Source: an uncultured Lactobacillus sp.
GTDB lineage: Bacteria > Bacillota > Bacilli > Lactobacillales > Lactobacillaceae
Assembly: GCA_946479925.1 (NCBI GenBank)
Contig: CAMLHK010000001.1
Span: 1 to 64,000, forward strand
Length of the DNA stretch: 64,000 nucleotides
Direction of reading: 5' to 3'
The notes beneath the pieces were generated by a model, which saw only the letters and a list, made by a program, of their open reading frames with translations, had not been told where the DNA came from and did not search any database. A program made the translations under genes and the position numbers. Below are positions 21,082 to 29,942 of this stretch, piece by piece (the stretch's first letter is position 1; every line of letters starts with the position of its first letter).

Positions 21082-23775
21082 TTAAATTAAGAACTTTTCA
21101 TCTTTCATGTAGAAGTGTTTTACAATCATCGTCAACAAGATATAGAGAACTAAAATCACTAAAACAATCCAGATAAAGGAAATTGGCATTGGTCCAAAGC
21201 CTAGTTTTTGTGCAAGGAAGGAAAATGGAATCAATGTTCCAATTACCCCTGCGCCAAAAGTAGACAAAGTAACGCTTGGCGATGCGTGCTGGCCAATAAA
21301 TGGTAAGCGTGGATCACGTAAAGCATGAATAACCATTTCTTGTGTCCAAAGTGATTCAATAAACCAGCCGGTGTGGAATAATGCGATAAATGCAGCTTGT
21401 TTAGCTGGACCAATTGCAGTAAAACTGCCACCAACTAAATGTGGACAAATGACGAAGTACAGCAGTGCAAATGTCAAAATATCAAAAACGGATGAAGTTG
21501 GTCCGAAGTAGAACATGAATTTTGGCAGCTTTTTCGTTGACCAAGTACGCGGCTCACGCAAGAATTCATCAGACATATCATCAAATGGCAGCGATAGACA
21601 GCTAGTTCCATACAGTAAATCTAGTGCTAACAGTTGTAATGGCAGCATTGGTAAGAATGGTAAAAATGAAGAGGCAACCATAATCGACAGGATATTACCG
21701 AAGTTGGATGATAAGGTAATCTTAATATACTTCATAGTGTTACCAAAGACCTTACGCCCAATTCTAACACCTGTTTCTAGTACGTTCAGATCTTTGTGTA
21801 ATAAGATAATGTCAGCTGATTCCTTAGCAATATCAACTGCTGTATCAACTGAGATTGAAACGTCTGCGGCCTTCATTGCAGGGGCATCGTTGATTCCATC
21901 CCCCATGTAGCCAACCGTGTGACCGTTGTCTTTCAATAAGTTTATAATGTTGGTTTTGTCTTCTGGAGATAACTTAACAAAAATGTTGCACTCTTCCACC
22001 ATTTTTGCCAATTCTTCAGGGCTCTTACCTTCTAAGTCTGCACCGGAGTAGACAGTGTCAACATTCAAGCCAACTTGTAAACCAACTGTTCTGGTAACAG
22101 CTTCATTATCGCCCGTTAGAATTTTAACGGTAATTCCATCATCCTTGAGTCGTGCAAGGGCAGCCTTAGCACTTTCCTTTGGTGGATCAAGAAAGGCAAG
22201 GAAACCGCATAGAATCAAATCACTCTCATCTTTAACAGAGAATTCACCAACGGGTGCTGGATTGCGCTTGTATGCCATCATGATAACCCGCAAGCCATCA
22301 TCGTTCATATCATTGACTTTGTCCATTACCTTTTTCTTGCGTTCATCAGTAAGTGGCAAAATCTGTCCGTCAACCTCGATCTTAGTGGAAACAGCCATCA
22401 TTTCCTCGGACGCACCCTTAGTTACCAAAAGGTGTTCACCGTGCTCACGGTCAGAATTTTCCACAACCACGCTCATTCTTCTTCTAGAAAAGTCAAATGG
22501 AATTTCGTCAATTTTGTTGTAGTCACGTTGAATTTCATTAATGTCTAGTTCATCACCGGCAGCTTCAATAATTGCCTTATCAATCAAGTTTTTCATTCCT
22601 GTTTGATAGTATGAATTCAAATAGCCTAACTCCAAAACATGTTGGTTTTCGTGCAAGTTGAGGTCATAGTGACGCTCTAAAACCACTTTATCTTGAGTTA
22701 ATGTACCGGTCTTATCAGTACACAGAATGTCAGCTGAACCAAAGTTCTGGATTGAGTTCATCTTCTTAACAATCGTGCCTTTTTTAGACATTTCGATTGA
22801 ACCCTTAACCAAATTGGTTGTAACAATTACTGGCAACATTTCCGGTGTTAAGCCAACGGCAGTTGCAATTGAAAAGATTAATGCACTAACCCAGTCACCC
22901 TTTGTTAAGCCGTTAATAATGAAAACAAGTGGTGCAATAATTGCCGTCATGATAATTAACAGCTTAGAAACATTTTTGATGCCGACATCAAAAGCTGTGT
23001 TTTTGACATCATTGTGTGAAATATCGTGGGCTAACTTACCAAACATGGTCCGTTCACCAGTGGCAAAAACCACGCCTAGTCCGGAACCAGAAACAATTGT
23101 GGTCCCTTCGTAAAGAACATTAGGGTAGTCGAGGTAATCTCGATCGGCACCAATTTTTGGTTTCTTAGTCGCAATCTTTTCTACTGGATTCGATTCACCG
23201 TTTAGTGAACTGGATGAACAGAACAAATCTTTACTATTTAAAAGACGCATATCTGCGGGAACCATGTCGCCTGCAGCCAGTCTGATGATATCGCCAACGA
23301 CTACTTCGCTGGTATCAATTTCTTGGTCCTTACCGTCTCTGATAATGTCTGTTGTTACAGAAACCATCTTGAGCAGTGAATCGACCGCGTTTGATGACCG
23401 GACATTTTGAATAAAACTAGTTACTCCCGAAATAAATACCATGATTAACATGATTAAAACGGTAGTTAAGTCTTTTTCACCTGCTGGTACAAAAATATAA
23501 TCTGTACATAGTGATAAAGCAGCTAAAACTAATATTACCAGTGTAAACGGTGTAATAAAGGCTTCTACCAAAAAGCGCAATTTTGAATTGTGTTGGGTGG
23601 ACTCAATTGTATTTGCGCCATACTCCTCACGATTTTTTTCTGCTTGCTCAGTGGATAAGCCTTCACTACTTGCATGTAGTCTAGCTAAAGTTTCAGACCT
23701 GCTTTCTTTGGCAATTGCCTTCACCAGTTCTAAATCCTTGTTGCTGGTTGCCTCATTTGGTTTTCTCAGCATCAT
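21082..23775 (-). CDS. mgtA: Mg2+-importing P-type ATPase (MgtA/MgtB type)
   Basis: An 897-residue P-type ATPase. The phosphorylation site CTDKTGTLT, the transmembrane motif LTPEMLPVIVT diagnostic of the MgtA/B group, and the hinge GDGINDAPAM are all present. The actuator motif reads NGES instead of TGES. About ten membrane segments are expected. The frame extends to a TTG at 23802, but the AAAGGAG site lies inside that extension, and ATG 23775 (five bases after it) is the start. An M-box riboswitch with its own terminator precedes the gene, so it should be expressed when Mg2+ is low. Single-gene unit. Confidence 0.95.
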   Translation of the reverse strand: MMLRKPNEATSNKDLELVKAIAKESRSETLARLHASSEGLSTEQAEKNREEYGANTIESTQHNSKLRFLVEAFITPFTLVILVLAALSLCTDYIFVPAGEKDLTTVLIMLIMVFISGVTSFIQNVRSSNAVDSLLKMVSVTTDIIRDGKDQEIDTSEVVVGDIIRLAAGDMVPADMRLLNSKDLFCSSSSLNGESNPVEKIATKKPKIGADRDYLDYPNVLYEGTTIVSGSGLGVVFATGERTMFGKLAHDISHNDVKNTAFDVGIKNVSKLLIIMTAIIAPLVFIINGLTKGDWVSALIFSIATAVGLTPEMLPVIVTTNLVKGSIEMSKKGTIVKKMNSIQNFGSADILCTDKTGTLTQDKVVLERHYDLNLHENQHVLELGYLNSYYQTGMKNLIDKAIIEAAGDELDINEIQRDYNKIDEIPFDFSRRRMSVVVENSDREHGEHLLVTKGASEEMMAVSTKIEVDGQILPLTDERKKKVMDKVNDMNDDGLRVIMMAYKRNPAPVGEFSVKDESDLILCGFLAFLDPPKESAKAALARLKDDGITVKILTGDNEAVTRTVGLQVGLNVDTVYSGADLEGKSPEELAKMVEECNIFVKLSPEDKTNIINLLKDNGHTVGYMGDGINDAPAMKAADVSISVDTAVDIAKESADIILLHKDLNVLETGVRIGRKVFGNTMKYIKITLSSNFGNILSIMVASSFLPFLPMLPLQLLALDLLYGTSCLSLPFDDMSDEFLREPRTWSTKKLPKFMFYFGPTSSVFDILTFALLYFVICPHLVGGSFTAIGPAKQAAFIALFHTGWFIESLWTQEMVIHALRDPRLPFIGQHASPSVTLSTFGAGVIGTLIPFSFLAQKLGFGPMPISFIWIVLVILVLYILLTMIVKHFYMKDEKFLI

Positions 23776-23810
23776 TCTCACTCCTTTTTTCAAAGAACTC
23801 AAACAAACTA

Positions 23811-23846
23811 AAAAGGGGCCGCCTACATACCGCTGGCGACCCCTTT
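23811..23846 (-). terminator. Riboswitch-controlled terminator
   Basis: A strong G/C-rich stem (AAAGGGGTCGCC with GGCGGCCCCTTTTT on the minus strand) with a T tail, located between the M-box aptamer and the ribosome binding site of mgtA. It is the expected OFF structure at high Mg2+. Confidence 0.85.
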
Positions 23847-23849
23847 AAA

Positions 23850-24018
23850 ACAAGGTATCATTAATACTCGTCGTTCAGTTTTAACACTACGTGACGTAAG
23901 CTTAGAGCTAGCTATCTGGTTGCCGCCTTATGTCGACGGAAACTATTTGACTCGTTGGCATCTCTGGATGTTTCCGGGCGATAGCATATGTTCACGTAGG
24001 AGTCTCACCTAACAGTTT
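23850..24018 (-). ncRNA. M-box (ykoK leader) Mg2+ riboswitch
   Basis: The minus strand contains the conserved M-box order GTTAGGTGAGACTCCTACGT, then CTATCGCCCGGAAACATC, then AGAGATGCCAACG, matching the ykoK leader consensus. It sits directly upstream of an MgtA-type ATPase and is followed by a G/C-rich terminator. The aptamer senses Mg2+ and favours termination when the ion is abundant. The 3' limit is approximate. Confidence 0.92.
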
Positions 24019-24085
24019 ATTTGTTGCTATTTAATTTTCATATTGAGTGTAATATATCAAACTGCGCTAAGTCAAGTTATTTAAT

Positions 24086-24685
24086 TTATTTCTTTAGTTG
24101 CATATTAGTTTTGAAGAAATATAATAACCCACCGATTACGAGTACTAGTGCCAAGGCAATCGGTAATGCCAGACGGCGCGGATGCGTGAGCTGCGTACGT
24201 TCATCATTTGATAAATCATATTTATCTAGTGCATATTGGTAACGCTGATCAATTGTTGTGGCGCAAGCCCTAAAAACAAACCGCAGGCCCTTATTAAACT
24301 CTTTTTTATTGTTGCTACGAAGCTGATCAGATTGTGATCGAATAATGTTGCCCCTAATGTCAGCAGTAAAGGCACTATGCAAATCCTTGCTGGAATAAAT
24401 CTGAACATTTTTCTTTTTGTCCTTATAGCCCACAACAATAAAAACAGTACGCTTATATTTGCTTAGTTTCTTAGGTGTTAAATGATCAACCCGGTTGACC
24501 GTTTTCACAATAATTTTAGGTTGCTCACTAGTTTGTAAATAGCGGTTGTTTTTCTCCTTAATTAACTTGCTAGTTTCTTTTTCTACCAAATTACAGTTAT
24601 CGTGTAAATCTGGATTTGAAAAAGCGGTCGTTGTCAGAAAAAGACTGATTAGTGCAATAACTGCTACTAGCTTAGTTTTCAGCAT
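24086..24685 (-). CDS. Exported TPM-domain protein
   Basis: A protein of about 199 residues with a signal peptide (MLKTKLVAVIALISLFLTTT), a TPM-type (PF04536-like) domain in the middle with YKRTVFIVVGYKDKKKNVQI, and one C-terminal membrane helix near residues 175-192 followed by a basic tail. The frame is open to 24772, but the ATG at 24685 gives a standard signal peptide. It overlaps the dCMP deaminase gene by 14 bp. The nearest Shine-Dalgarno (GGAAG) abuts the ATG, so translation may depend on coupling. TPM proteins are poorly understood; some are extracytoplasmic phosphatases or membrane-complex repair factors. Confidence 0.7.
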   Translation of the reverse strand: MLKTKLVAVIALISLFLTTTAFSNPDLHDNCNLVEKETSKLIKEKNNRYLQTSEQPKIIVKTVNRVDHLTPKKLSKYKRTVFIVVGYKDKKKNVQIYSSKDLHSAFTADIRGNIIRSQSDQLRSNNKKEFNKGLRFVFRACATTIDQRYQYALDKYDLSNDERTQLTHPRRLALPIALALVLVIGGLLYFFKTNMQLKK

Positions 24686-25151
24686 CTTCCAATTTACGTG
24701 CCAACTGCTCCACGTAATTTCGGTCGATTTTAATTTGCTCATAAGGAACCCCACAATCTTTAAACAGTGCAATTGTTAACGGACTGTCGTGATAGTCAAA
24801 ATAATAATTAATCTTCTTAACTCCAGCTTGAACCAGCGACTTGGCGCAGTTATAGCATGGAAAATGCGTGACATAGATCTCCGTACCATCAGTTGAGACG
24901 CCATTACGAGCGCACTGAATAAGCGAGTTCATTTCGGAGTGAATGGTGCGTACACAATGCCCATCGACCAGTTGGTGGCCAACATCATCGCAGTGTGGTT
25001 CATTCGTAACAGAGCCATTATAGCCCGTACCAATTATCCGATTATCCTTAACCAGAACACTACCAACAAGCGCACGATCACAGGTGGAACGTTGGGCAAT
25101 CACCAACGCCTGCATCATAAAATATTGCTTCCAAGGAATCCGATCACGCAT
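24672..25151 (-). CDS. comEB: dCMP deaminase family protein (ComEB type)
   Basis: A 159-residue zinc deaminase. The catalytic His-Glu is in IHSEMNSL and the second zinc pair in PCYNCAKSL. The family converts dCMP to dUMP for dTTP synthesis; Bacillus ComEB is the closest named homologue type. ATG follows GAGG. It lies 5 bp after trpS in a trpS-comEB-TPM gene string on the minus strand. Confidence 0.9.
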   Translation of the reverse strand: MRDRIPWKQYFMMQALVIAQRSTCDRALVGSVLVKDNRIIGTGYNGSVTNEPHCDDVGHQLVDGHCVRTIHSEMNSLIQCARNGVSTDGTEIYVTHFPCYNCAKSLVQAGVKKINYYFDYHDSPLTIALFKDCGVPYEQIKIDRNYVEQLARKLEDAEN

Positions 25152-25156
25152 CTTTT

Positions 25157-26176
25157 TTACCTCTTAAAATAGTTCAGACCGATTGCATCCCTTACCTCAC
25201 TTAAGGTTTGATTTGCAACCTGGTTGGCTTTTTCCGAGCCTTCGATTAGCATTTCATAAACTTCATCTTGCTTTTGTTCATATTCTGCTCTACGCTCGCG
25301 AATTGGTGCCAATTCATTTTCAAGCACTTCATTTAAATAGCGCTTAATTTTGACGTCACCCAAGCCACCTTTTTGGTAATCTTCTTTTAATTGCGCTACC
25401 TTATTCTTATCAGGATCGAAAATGTCGAGGTAAGTGAAAACAGTATTGCCTTCAACCTTGCCTGGATCTTCAACGTGAATGTGATCAGGGTCAGTGTACA
25501 TTGACATGATCTTTTTCTGAACAGTTTCAGAATCATCTGATAGATAAATCGCATTACCTAAAGATTTTGACATTTTGGCGTTACCATCAAGTCCTGGTAA
25601 ACGACCCTGGCCTTTTTCAGGAAAGTAACCTTCTGGTTCAACCAAAACATCGCAGTTATAAACGCGGTTAAACGTACGAACAATTTCACGTGCCTGCTCA
25701 AGCATTGGCTCTTGGTCATCACCAACTGGCACTAGTGTTGCCTTGAACGCCGTAATATCGGCTGCCTGCGAAACTGGGTAGTTCAGAAAGCCAACCGGAA
25801 TGGAATCATTAAAGTTCTTTTGCTTAATTTCAGCCTTAACTGTTGGATTGCGCTCCAAACGACTCACAGTCACAAGGTCCATATAATATGCTGTCAATTC
25901 AAATAGCGCAGAAATTTGGGATTGCACAAAAATAGTTGATTTTTCAGGGTCAATGCCAACAGCCAAATAATCCAATGCAACTTGAATGAGACTATTACGG
26001 ATTTTTTCGGGATCGCGGGCATTATCAGTTAATGCTTGTGTATCAGCAATCATGATATAAGGCTGATACTCCCCTGAATTTTGTAGCATTACCCGATTTT
26101 TTAAGGAACCGATGTAATGCCCAACGTGGAGCTTTCCGGTTGGGCGGTCACCCGTCAAAATAACTTTTTTAGCCAT
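25157..26176 (-). CDS. trpS: Tryptophanyl-tRNA synthetase
   Basis: A 339-residue class I synthetase charging tRNA-Trp. The HIGH equivalent HVGH is at residues 17-20 and the KMSKS loop near residue 200. Length and ends are standard. ATG follows GAAAGGT. It appears to lead an operon with the dCMP deaminase and TPM genes. No T-box is visible in its short (about 85 bp) upstream gap. Confidence 0.96.
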   Translation of the reverse strand: MAKKVILTGDRPTGKLHVGHYIGSLKNRVMLQNSGEYQPYIMIADTQALTDNARDPEKIRNSLIQVALDYLAVGIDPEKSTIFVQSQISALFELTAYYMDLVTVSRLERNPTVKAEIKQKNFNDSIPVGFLNYPVSQAADITAFKATLVPVGDDQEPMLEQAREIVRTFNRVYNCDVLVEPEGYFPEKGQGRLPGLDGNAKMSKSLGNAIYLSDDSETVQKKIMSMYTDPDHIHVEDPGKVEGNTVFTYLDIFDPDKNKVAQLKEDYQKGGLGDVKIKRYLNEVLENELAPIRERRAEYEQKQDEVYEMLIEGSEKANQVANQTLSEVRDAIGLNYFKR

Positions 26177-26272
26177 GGTTTTTACCTTTCTGAAAACTTA
26201 AAACTTGTTTTAATGTAATAATTATAGTTAATTCTACCAAAAATCAAGCAATGATTAAACATGGAGGCTAAA

Positions 26273-26878
26273 ATGTGCAATCAATTTCAGCTGCCTACCT
26301 TAGCAGATATTAAAAAATACTTAGTAAATGACTTAAACCTACCATTAATTGAACCCGATAAAAACTTACCGCAAAATCAGGCAGTTTTTCCAAAAGGGGC
26401 TGCTTCAGTGCTGCTATACCAAAATGATCAGCTTCAGCTCCAGGCAAAAGCTTGGGGTTACCCTAGTCCATTTGACCATCAAAAGGTGCTTTTTAACGCA
26501 CGTGTTGAACGCTTTTTTGAGCAAAAGAAGTCAATGTGGGATTCTTCCTTTGCTAAATATCGGTGCATCATTGTTGCTAGCCAGTTTTTTGAATCCAGTC
26601 GTGAAACTTATGTTGCTTCTAACAACCATGAATATCACGAACGCTATTATTTCCAGACTGCCAATGAACCATTAACACTGATTGCCGGTATCTATCAAAA
26701 AGACCATTTTTCAATGGTTACCACACAACCGTCAGCAGAATATGCCAAAGTGCACGATCGGATGCCGCTAGTGATCAAACCTAGCGAATTGCGTCAGTGG
26801 CTCTTTCAGGACTTTTCATCCCTCGTTGATCGTAGTCACTTTCAGTTTACAAGTGCCAAGCTTCCTCAACGGCAGTAA
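26273..26878 (+). CDS. SRAP (HMCES/YedK-type) abasic-site protein
   Basis: A 201-residue SOS-response-associated peptidase family protein. Proteins of this family cross-link to abasic sites in single-stranded DNA through Cys2, which is exposed after removal of Met1. ATG 26273 gives MCNQF and is preceded by GGAGG five bases upstream; the in-frame ATG at 26261 would bury the Cys and lacks a ribosome site. The conserved His is in VHDRMPLVI and an acidic residue in SQFFE. It is a single gene diverging from trpS. Confidence 0.9.
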   Translation: MCNQFQLPTLADIKKYLVNDLNLPLIEPDKNLPQNQAVFPKGAASVLLYQNDQLQLQAKAWGYPSPFDHQKVLFNARVERFFEQKKSMWDSSFAKYRCIIVASQFFESSRETYVASNNHEYHERYYFQTANEPLTLIAGIYQKDHFSMVTTQPSAEYAKVHDRMPLVIKPSELRQWLFQDFSSLVDRSHFQFTSAKLPQRQ

Positions 26879-26972
26879 GTATCTTTTTAAAATAACCTCA
26901 ACTTCTTCATAAGCTAATTACCAAATCTGTGCTTGGTTTCAAAAAAGAAACATGGTAAACTATTTGAGTAAT

Positions 26973-27043
26973 GCGGGTATAGTTTAATGGTAGAACGTTA
27001 GCTTCCCAAGCTGAAGATGCGGGTTCGATTCACGCTATCCGCT
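26973..27043 (+). tRNA. tRNA-Gly (anticodon CCC)
   Basis: A 71-nt cloverleaf: acceptor GCGGGTA/TATCCGC with one G-T pair, D arm GTTT/GAAC, anticodon stem TTAGC/GCTGA around TTCCCAA (anticodon CCC, reading GGG), T loop TTCGATT. The CCA end is not encoded. The T stem GCGGG/CACGC has one G-A mismatch (positions 52 and 62). It is followed by the terminator at 27051-27083. Confidence 0.88.
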
Positions 27044-27050
27044 TAACAAG

Positions 27051-27083
27051 AAAAAGGCAACGATGTTTAATCGTTGCCTTTTT
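27051..27083. terminator. Bidirectional terminator after tRNA-Gly
   Basis: A 13-bp perfect stem, AAAAAGGCAACGA (27051-27063) with TCGTTGCCTTTTT (27071-27083). It ends the tRNA transcript on the plus strand and the membrane-protein gene on the minus strand. Confidence 0.88.
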
Positions 27084-27100
27084 GTTTTATGTTATTCTGC

Positions 27101-27763
27101 TTAAGTCATAATAATTAGAATTACGCTATTTAGGACCGCCAAGTAGATTGGCATCCAAATTGTCTGGGTATGCAGATACGACCATGCAAATATTGCGCCA
27201 AAAAGCGCATTAACTAGCAAAAGCGCAATTGAATCTTGCCAGTTTAGCAAACTAAACAAAACGCCCGAAACAATAATACCCAAAACTGCTGTCATTACTG
27301 TGTTTTTGCGAAAAGCGTAATTGAACAAGAACCCAGTAATCAAGAATTCCTGTAAAACTGGTATAACCACACCCAACGCCAATAAGAGAAACCAATAGGC
27401 TAAAGTCGATTCATGATGCAAATAAGTAATCTGAAAATGATACATTTCTAATTTTCCAGTTGATTGCAACCACGAAACAAAAATGCGTAAAACTGTTATA
27501 ACAATTGTTGAAGCAATAATTAAGCCAAAGTTATTAAGCCAGGTCCCAGAATAGCTTCTATCGAAAAAGCGTTGCTCACGATTAAACCGATAAATGAAAA
27601 ATAGCAACACCATCAAAGAAATGGTTATAAACAAAATCAAATCCCAGATGTGAATTGGTGAATTCATCGTAACCAGTTTGAACGCGCCGGCAACCATTAA
27701 GTAACCAATTAAATAGAAAATATAGCGTATTAGGTTACCCTGTCTTGATGCTGGTGTATTCAC
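27101..27763 (-). CDS. CPBP-like membrane protein with degenerate protease motifs
   Basis: A 220-residue protein with about six or seven membrane segments that aligns with CPBP/CAAX intramembrane proteases over its second half. The catalytic residues are lost: where active members have EExxxR it has QEFLIT, the His of the FxxxH-type motif is Asn (FSLLNW), and the final His-x-x-x-Asn is represented by AVLN without His. It is therefore likely a non-catalytic relative, perhaps a chaperone or immunity-like factor; this is inference. A GTG start at 27763, nine bases after AGGGG, is preferred over the TTG at 27769. Confidence 0.75.
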   Translation of the reverse strand: MNTPASRQGNLIRYIFYLIGYLMVAGAFKLVTMNSPIHIWDLILFITISLMVLLFFIYRFNREQRFFDRSYSGTWLNNFGLIIASTIVITVLRIFVSWLQSTGKLEMYHFQITYLHHESTLAYWFLLLALGVVIPVLQEFLITGFLFNYAFRKNTVMTAVLGIIVSGVLFSLLNWQDSIALLLVNALFGAIFAWSYLHTQTIWMPIYLAVLNSVILIIMT

Positions 27764-27871
27764 TATCAATTACCCCTATCTCTTTGTGTACCCTACAAAT
27801 TCCATATTATAGCAAAAAAAGACTACTTTATGAAACACCAGCACCATTTTTCACTTAAGAAAGACTAAACA

Positions 27872-29188
27872 CTAGTCGTAAGCATTACCGCCATTATGTC
27901 CACCAACTAAGCTACTACGCTTAATTGCGGTTGCACCATGAAGCAGGCTTGACGCCTTGACTAAGCTTGTAAAACCATATTTTTGTCTTATTTGATCAAC
28001 TGTTTGATCAATTTTTTTCTTTTTAATCTGTTGACTTGGTTGCACAAAAAAAGTTAATTGTTGGTAATTATCGGGATGCAAGTCGCCACAACTCACGCCT
28101 AAGGCACGAACCCTTTCTCCATGCCAGTTTTTGCGAAAAAGGGCAAGCACTTCTGCTGCAATTGCATCATTATCATTAGTTGGACAAACTTTTTGCTGAA
28201 CGTTAAAGCCTTTTCGTTTGCCCTTAAGCCGATATTTTGAAAAGTTTACCATCAAGCTAATGCATCCCGTCTGCACTCTATGTGATCTAATCCGAGCTGC
28301 CACTTGTTCACTAATTTCACGCAAGACAATCTCTATTTCACGCTGATCAGTATAATCTCTTGTCAAAATTTGCGAATTGCCATAGTTTTTCATTTTGGGA
28401 AAATACCGTTCTCTAATAATGCTTCGGTCAACACCCCAACTCATTGCAAATAACTGCTCGCCCATTACGCCAAACTCTTTTTTTAGAATTGCAGGATCTG
28501 AATGTGCTAGTTCATACATATTATTAATGTTAAGCCGGCGCAAATGTTTTGCTGTGCGTTTGCCAATGCCACAAACTTCTTCCATGTCTTTAATCTGCCA
28601 GATAGTATCAGGAACATCAATGTAGTGCCAATAGTCAATCATTGAGTGACGATGCTTAGCTGAGATATCCATTGATAATTTAGCCAATAAGGGATTTTCC
28701 CCTATACCACATGTAGTATAGAAACCAAGTTTATTTTTGATTTCGAGCTGTATCTTACGTGCAACTAAATATGGATCATCGCCAAATAGATGCCACGATT
28801 TTGTCATGTCAATCATGCTTTCATCAATGGAATAGGGATGAATATCTTCATCAGCCGCAAATTGACGAAAGATTTCAAGTATCTGCGTACTGCGCTTAAT
28901 ATATAAGTTCATATGCGGAGGCACCAAAATTAAGTCAGGTGCCTCTTTTTTGCTAGGAACATCACGAACCCGCATTACATTATTTAGACCATATTTTGCC
29001 TTAGCTAAGGGCGAAGCAGCCATGATTAAGCCAGAACCGTAACTTTCCTCATCTTGCTGATGAGACGCAACTGCCAATACCGCCTTCATTGGATTAAGAC
29101 CTAATTCAATTGCTTCGCAGCTAGCAAAAAACGATTTATTATCAATCATAAACACTACATTATGAGGTTCATAACGATAATCATACAT
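27872..29188 (-). CDS. Y-family DNA polymerase (UmuC type)
   Basis: A 438-residue translesion polymerase. Active-site acidic residues are in FMIDNKSFFASCE near residue 15 and YSIDESMIDM near 125. A helix-hairpin-helix region (EVCGIGKRTAKHL) and a little-finger domain follow. The long form and C-terminal extension fit the UmuC/ImpB group common on lactobacillar chromosomes and plasmids rather than DinB. It likely copies damaged DNA; no UmuD-like partner is adjacent and no LexA/DinR box was recognised. Confidence 0.9.
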   Translation of the reverse strand: MYDYRYEPHNVVFMIDNKSFFASCEAIELGLNPMKAVLAVASHQQDEESYGSGLIMAASPLAKAKYGLNNVMRVRDVPSKKEAPDLILVPPHMNLYIKRSTQILEIFRQFAADEDIHPYSIDESMIDMTKSWHLFGDDPYLVARKIQLEIKNKLGFYTTCGIGENPLLAKLSMDISAKHRHSMIDYWHYIDVPDTIWQIKDMEEVCGIGKRTAKHLRRLNINNMYELAHSDPAILKKEFGVMGEQLFAMSWGVDRSIIRERYFPKMKNYGNSQILTRDYTDQREIEIVLREISEQVAARIRSHRVQTGCISLMVNFSKYRLKGKRKGFNVQQKVCPTNDNDAIAAEVLALFRKNWHGERVRALGVSCGDLHPDNYQQLTFFVQPSQQIKKKKIDQTVDQIRQKYGFTSLVKASSLLHGATAIKRSSLVGGHNGGNAYD

Positions 29189-29264
29189 TTTTTACCACTT
29201 CCATTCCAAACTCTTGTTTGTATTATAAATTATACAAACGCAAGTTCGGTTAGGCAAGAATTTT

Positions 29265-29726
29265 TTATTCGACTGCAAGAATTGTCACTTGGTATTCACC
29301 CGCAGGGGCTGCCACATTTACTACTGCGCCAGCTTCTTTTTTATTTATTGCCTGGCCCAAAGGTGAGTCAAAGGAAATTTTGCCTTCGGCAATATCAGCT
29401 TCCATTCGTCCAACGATCTGATACTTTTCTGTTTCTTCATCATCATCAAAACGAAGCGTTACTGTTTTACCTAAATCAACTTTGCCATCATCGTTCTTCT
29501 CAATTACTTCAGCATACTTCAATTGCTTTTCAAGGTAGCGCAAACGACTTTGCAGGTGCCCCAAGTCTCTCTTAGCCTCTGTATACTCGGTATTTTCCGA
29601 TAAATCACCAAGTGATCGGGCCTCCTGCAAAATTTTGATTCGTCTTGGTCGGTCCTTTTTTAAACGAGCAATTTCCTCTTCAATTTTTTGGTAGCCTGTT
29701 GGCGTCATTTTCTGATAATAAACCAA
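29265..29726 (-). CDS. greA: Transcription elongation factor GreA
   Basis: A 153-residue factor that rescues backtracked RNA polymerase by stimulating transcript cleavage. An N-terminal coiled coil carries the acidic tip segment LGDLSENTEYTEAK; the C-terminal FKBP-like domain ends with SFDSPLGQAI and a GEYQVTILAVE tail. The frame is open to 29804, but a TTG at 29726 follows AAGGAG by seven bases and yields the usual N-terminus (VYYQKMTPTGYQKIEEEI). The longer reading would add 26 unrelated residues. Confidence 0.95.
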   Translation of the reverse strand: MVYYQKMTPTGYQKIEEEIARLKKDRPRRIKILQEARSLGDLSENTEYTEAKRDLGHLQSRLRYLEKQLKYAEVIEKNDDGKVDLGKTVTLRFDDDEETEKYQIVGRMEADIAEGKISFDSPLGQAINKKEAGAVVNVAAPAGEYQVTILAVE

Positions 29727-29797
29727 AGTTTTATCTCCTTTTTTATAAAAATTTTCCACAAGTTTTTTCCTTGATATATCAGCATTCTCCTTCATTT

Positions 29798-29824
29798 TTA
29801 GCACTTGATGAAGAAAAGTGCTAA
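29798..29824 (+). promoter_or_regulatory. CIRCE operator (HrcA)
   Basis: The inverted repeat TTAGCACTT, nine bases, AAGTGCTAA differs from the CIRCE consensus TTAGCACTC-N9-GAGTGCTAA only in the paired inner bases. It is followed by a promoter (-35 near 29828-29836, -10 TATAAT 29853-29858) for the small heat-shock gene. Confidence 0.88.
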
Positions 29825-29827
29825 AAA

Positions 29828-29858
29828 TTGTTCACTTTTCGAATAATGGTACTATAAT
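29828..29858 (+). promoter_or_regulatory. hsp20 promoter
   Basis: The -10 TATAAT is at 29853-29858. The -35 is either TTGTTC (29828-29833, 19-bp spacer) or TTCACT (29831-29836, 16-bp spacer). It starts 4 bp after the CIRCE element, so bound HrcA would cover or abut the -35. Confidence 0.65.
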
Positions 29859-29942
29859 ATTAATTGTAAGGAAGAAATGAAAGTCTTCACTTACATATTT
29901 AACTAAATTGAAAACAAAAAAATTGAAAGGAAGTTTTAAATT

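Noticed and set aside
22055..22522. Plus-strand 155-codon frame inside mgtA
   Set aside because: It is the antisense shadow of a well-supported P-type ATPase; no ribosome site and Ser/Thr/Leu-rich shadow composition.
24680..24772. Longer N-terminus of the TPM protein
   Set aside because: It lies within the dCMP deaminase gene and would place a signal peptide 30 residues inside the protein.
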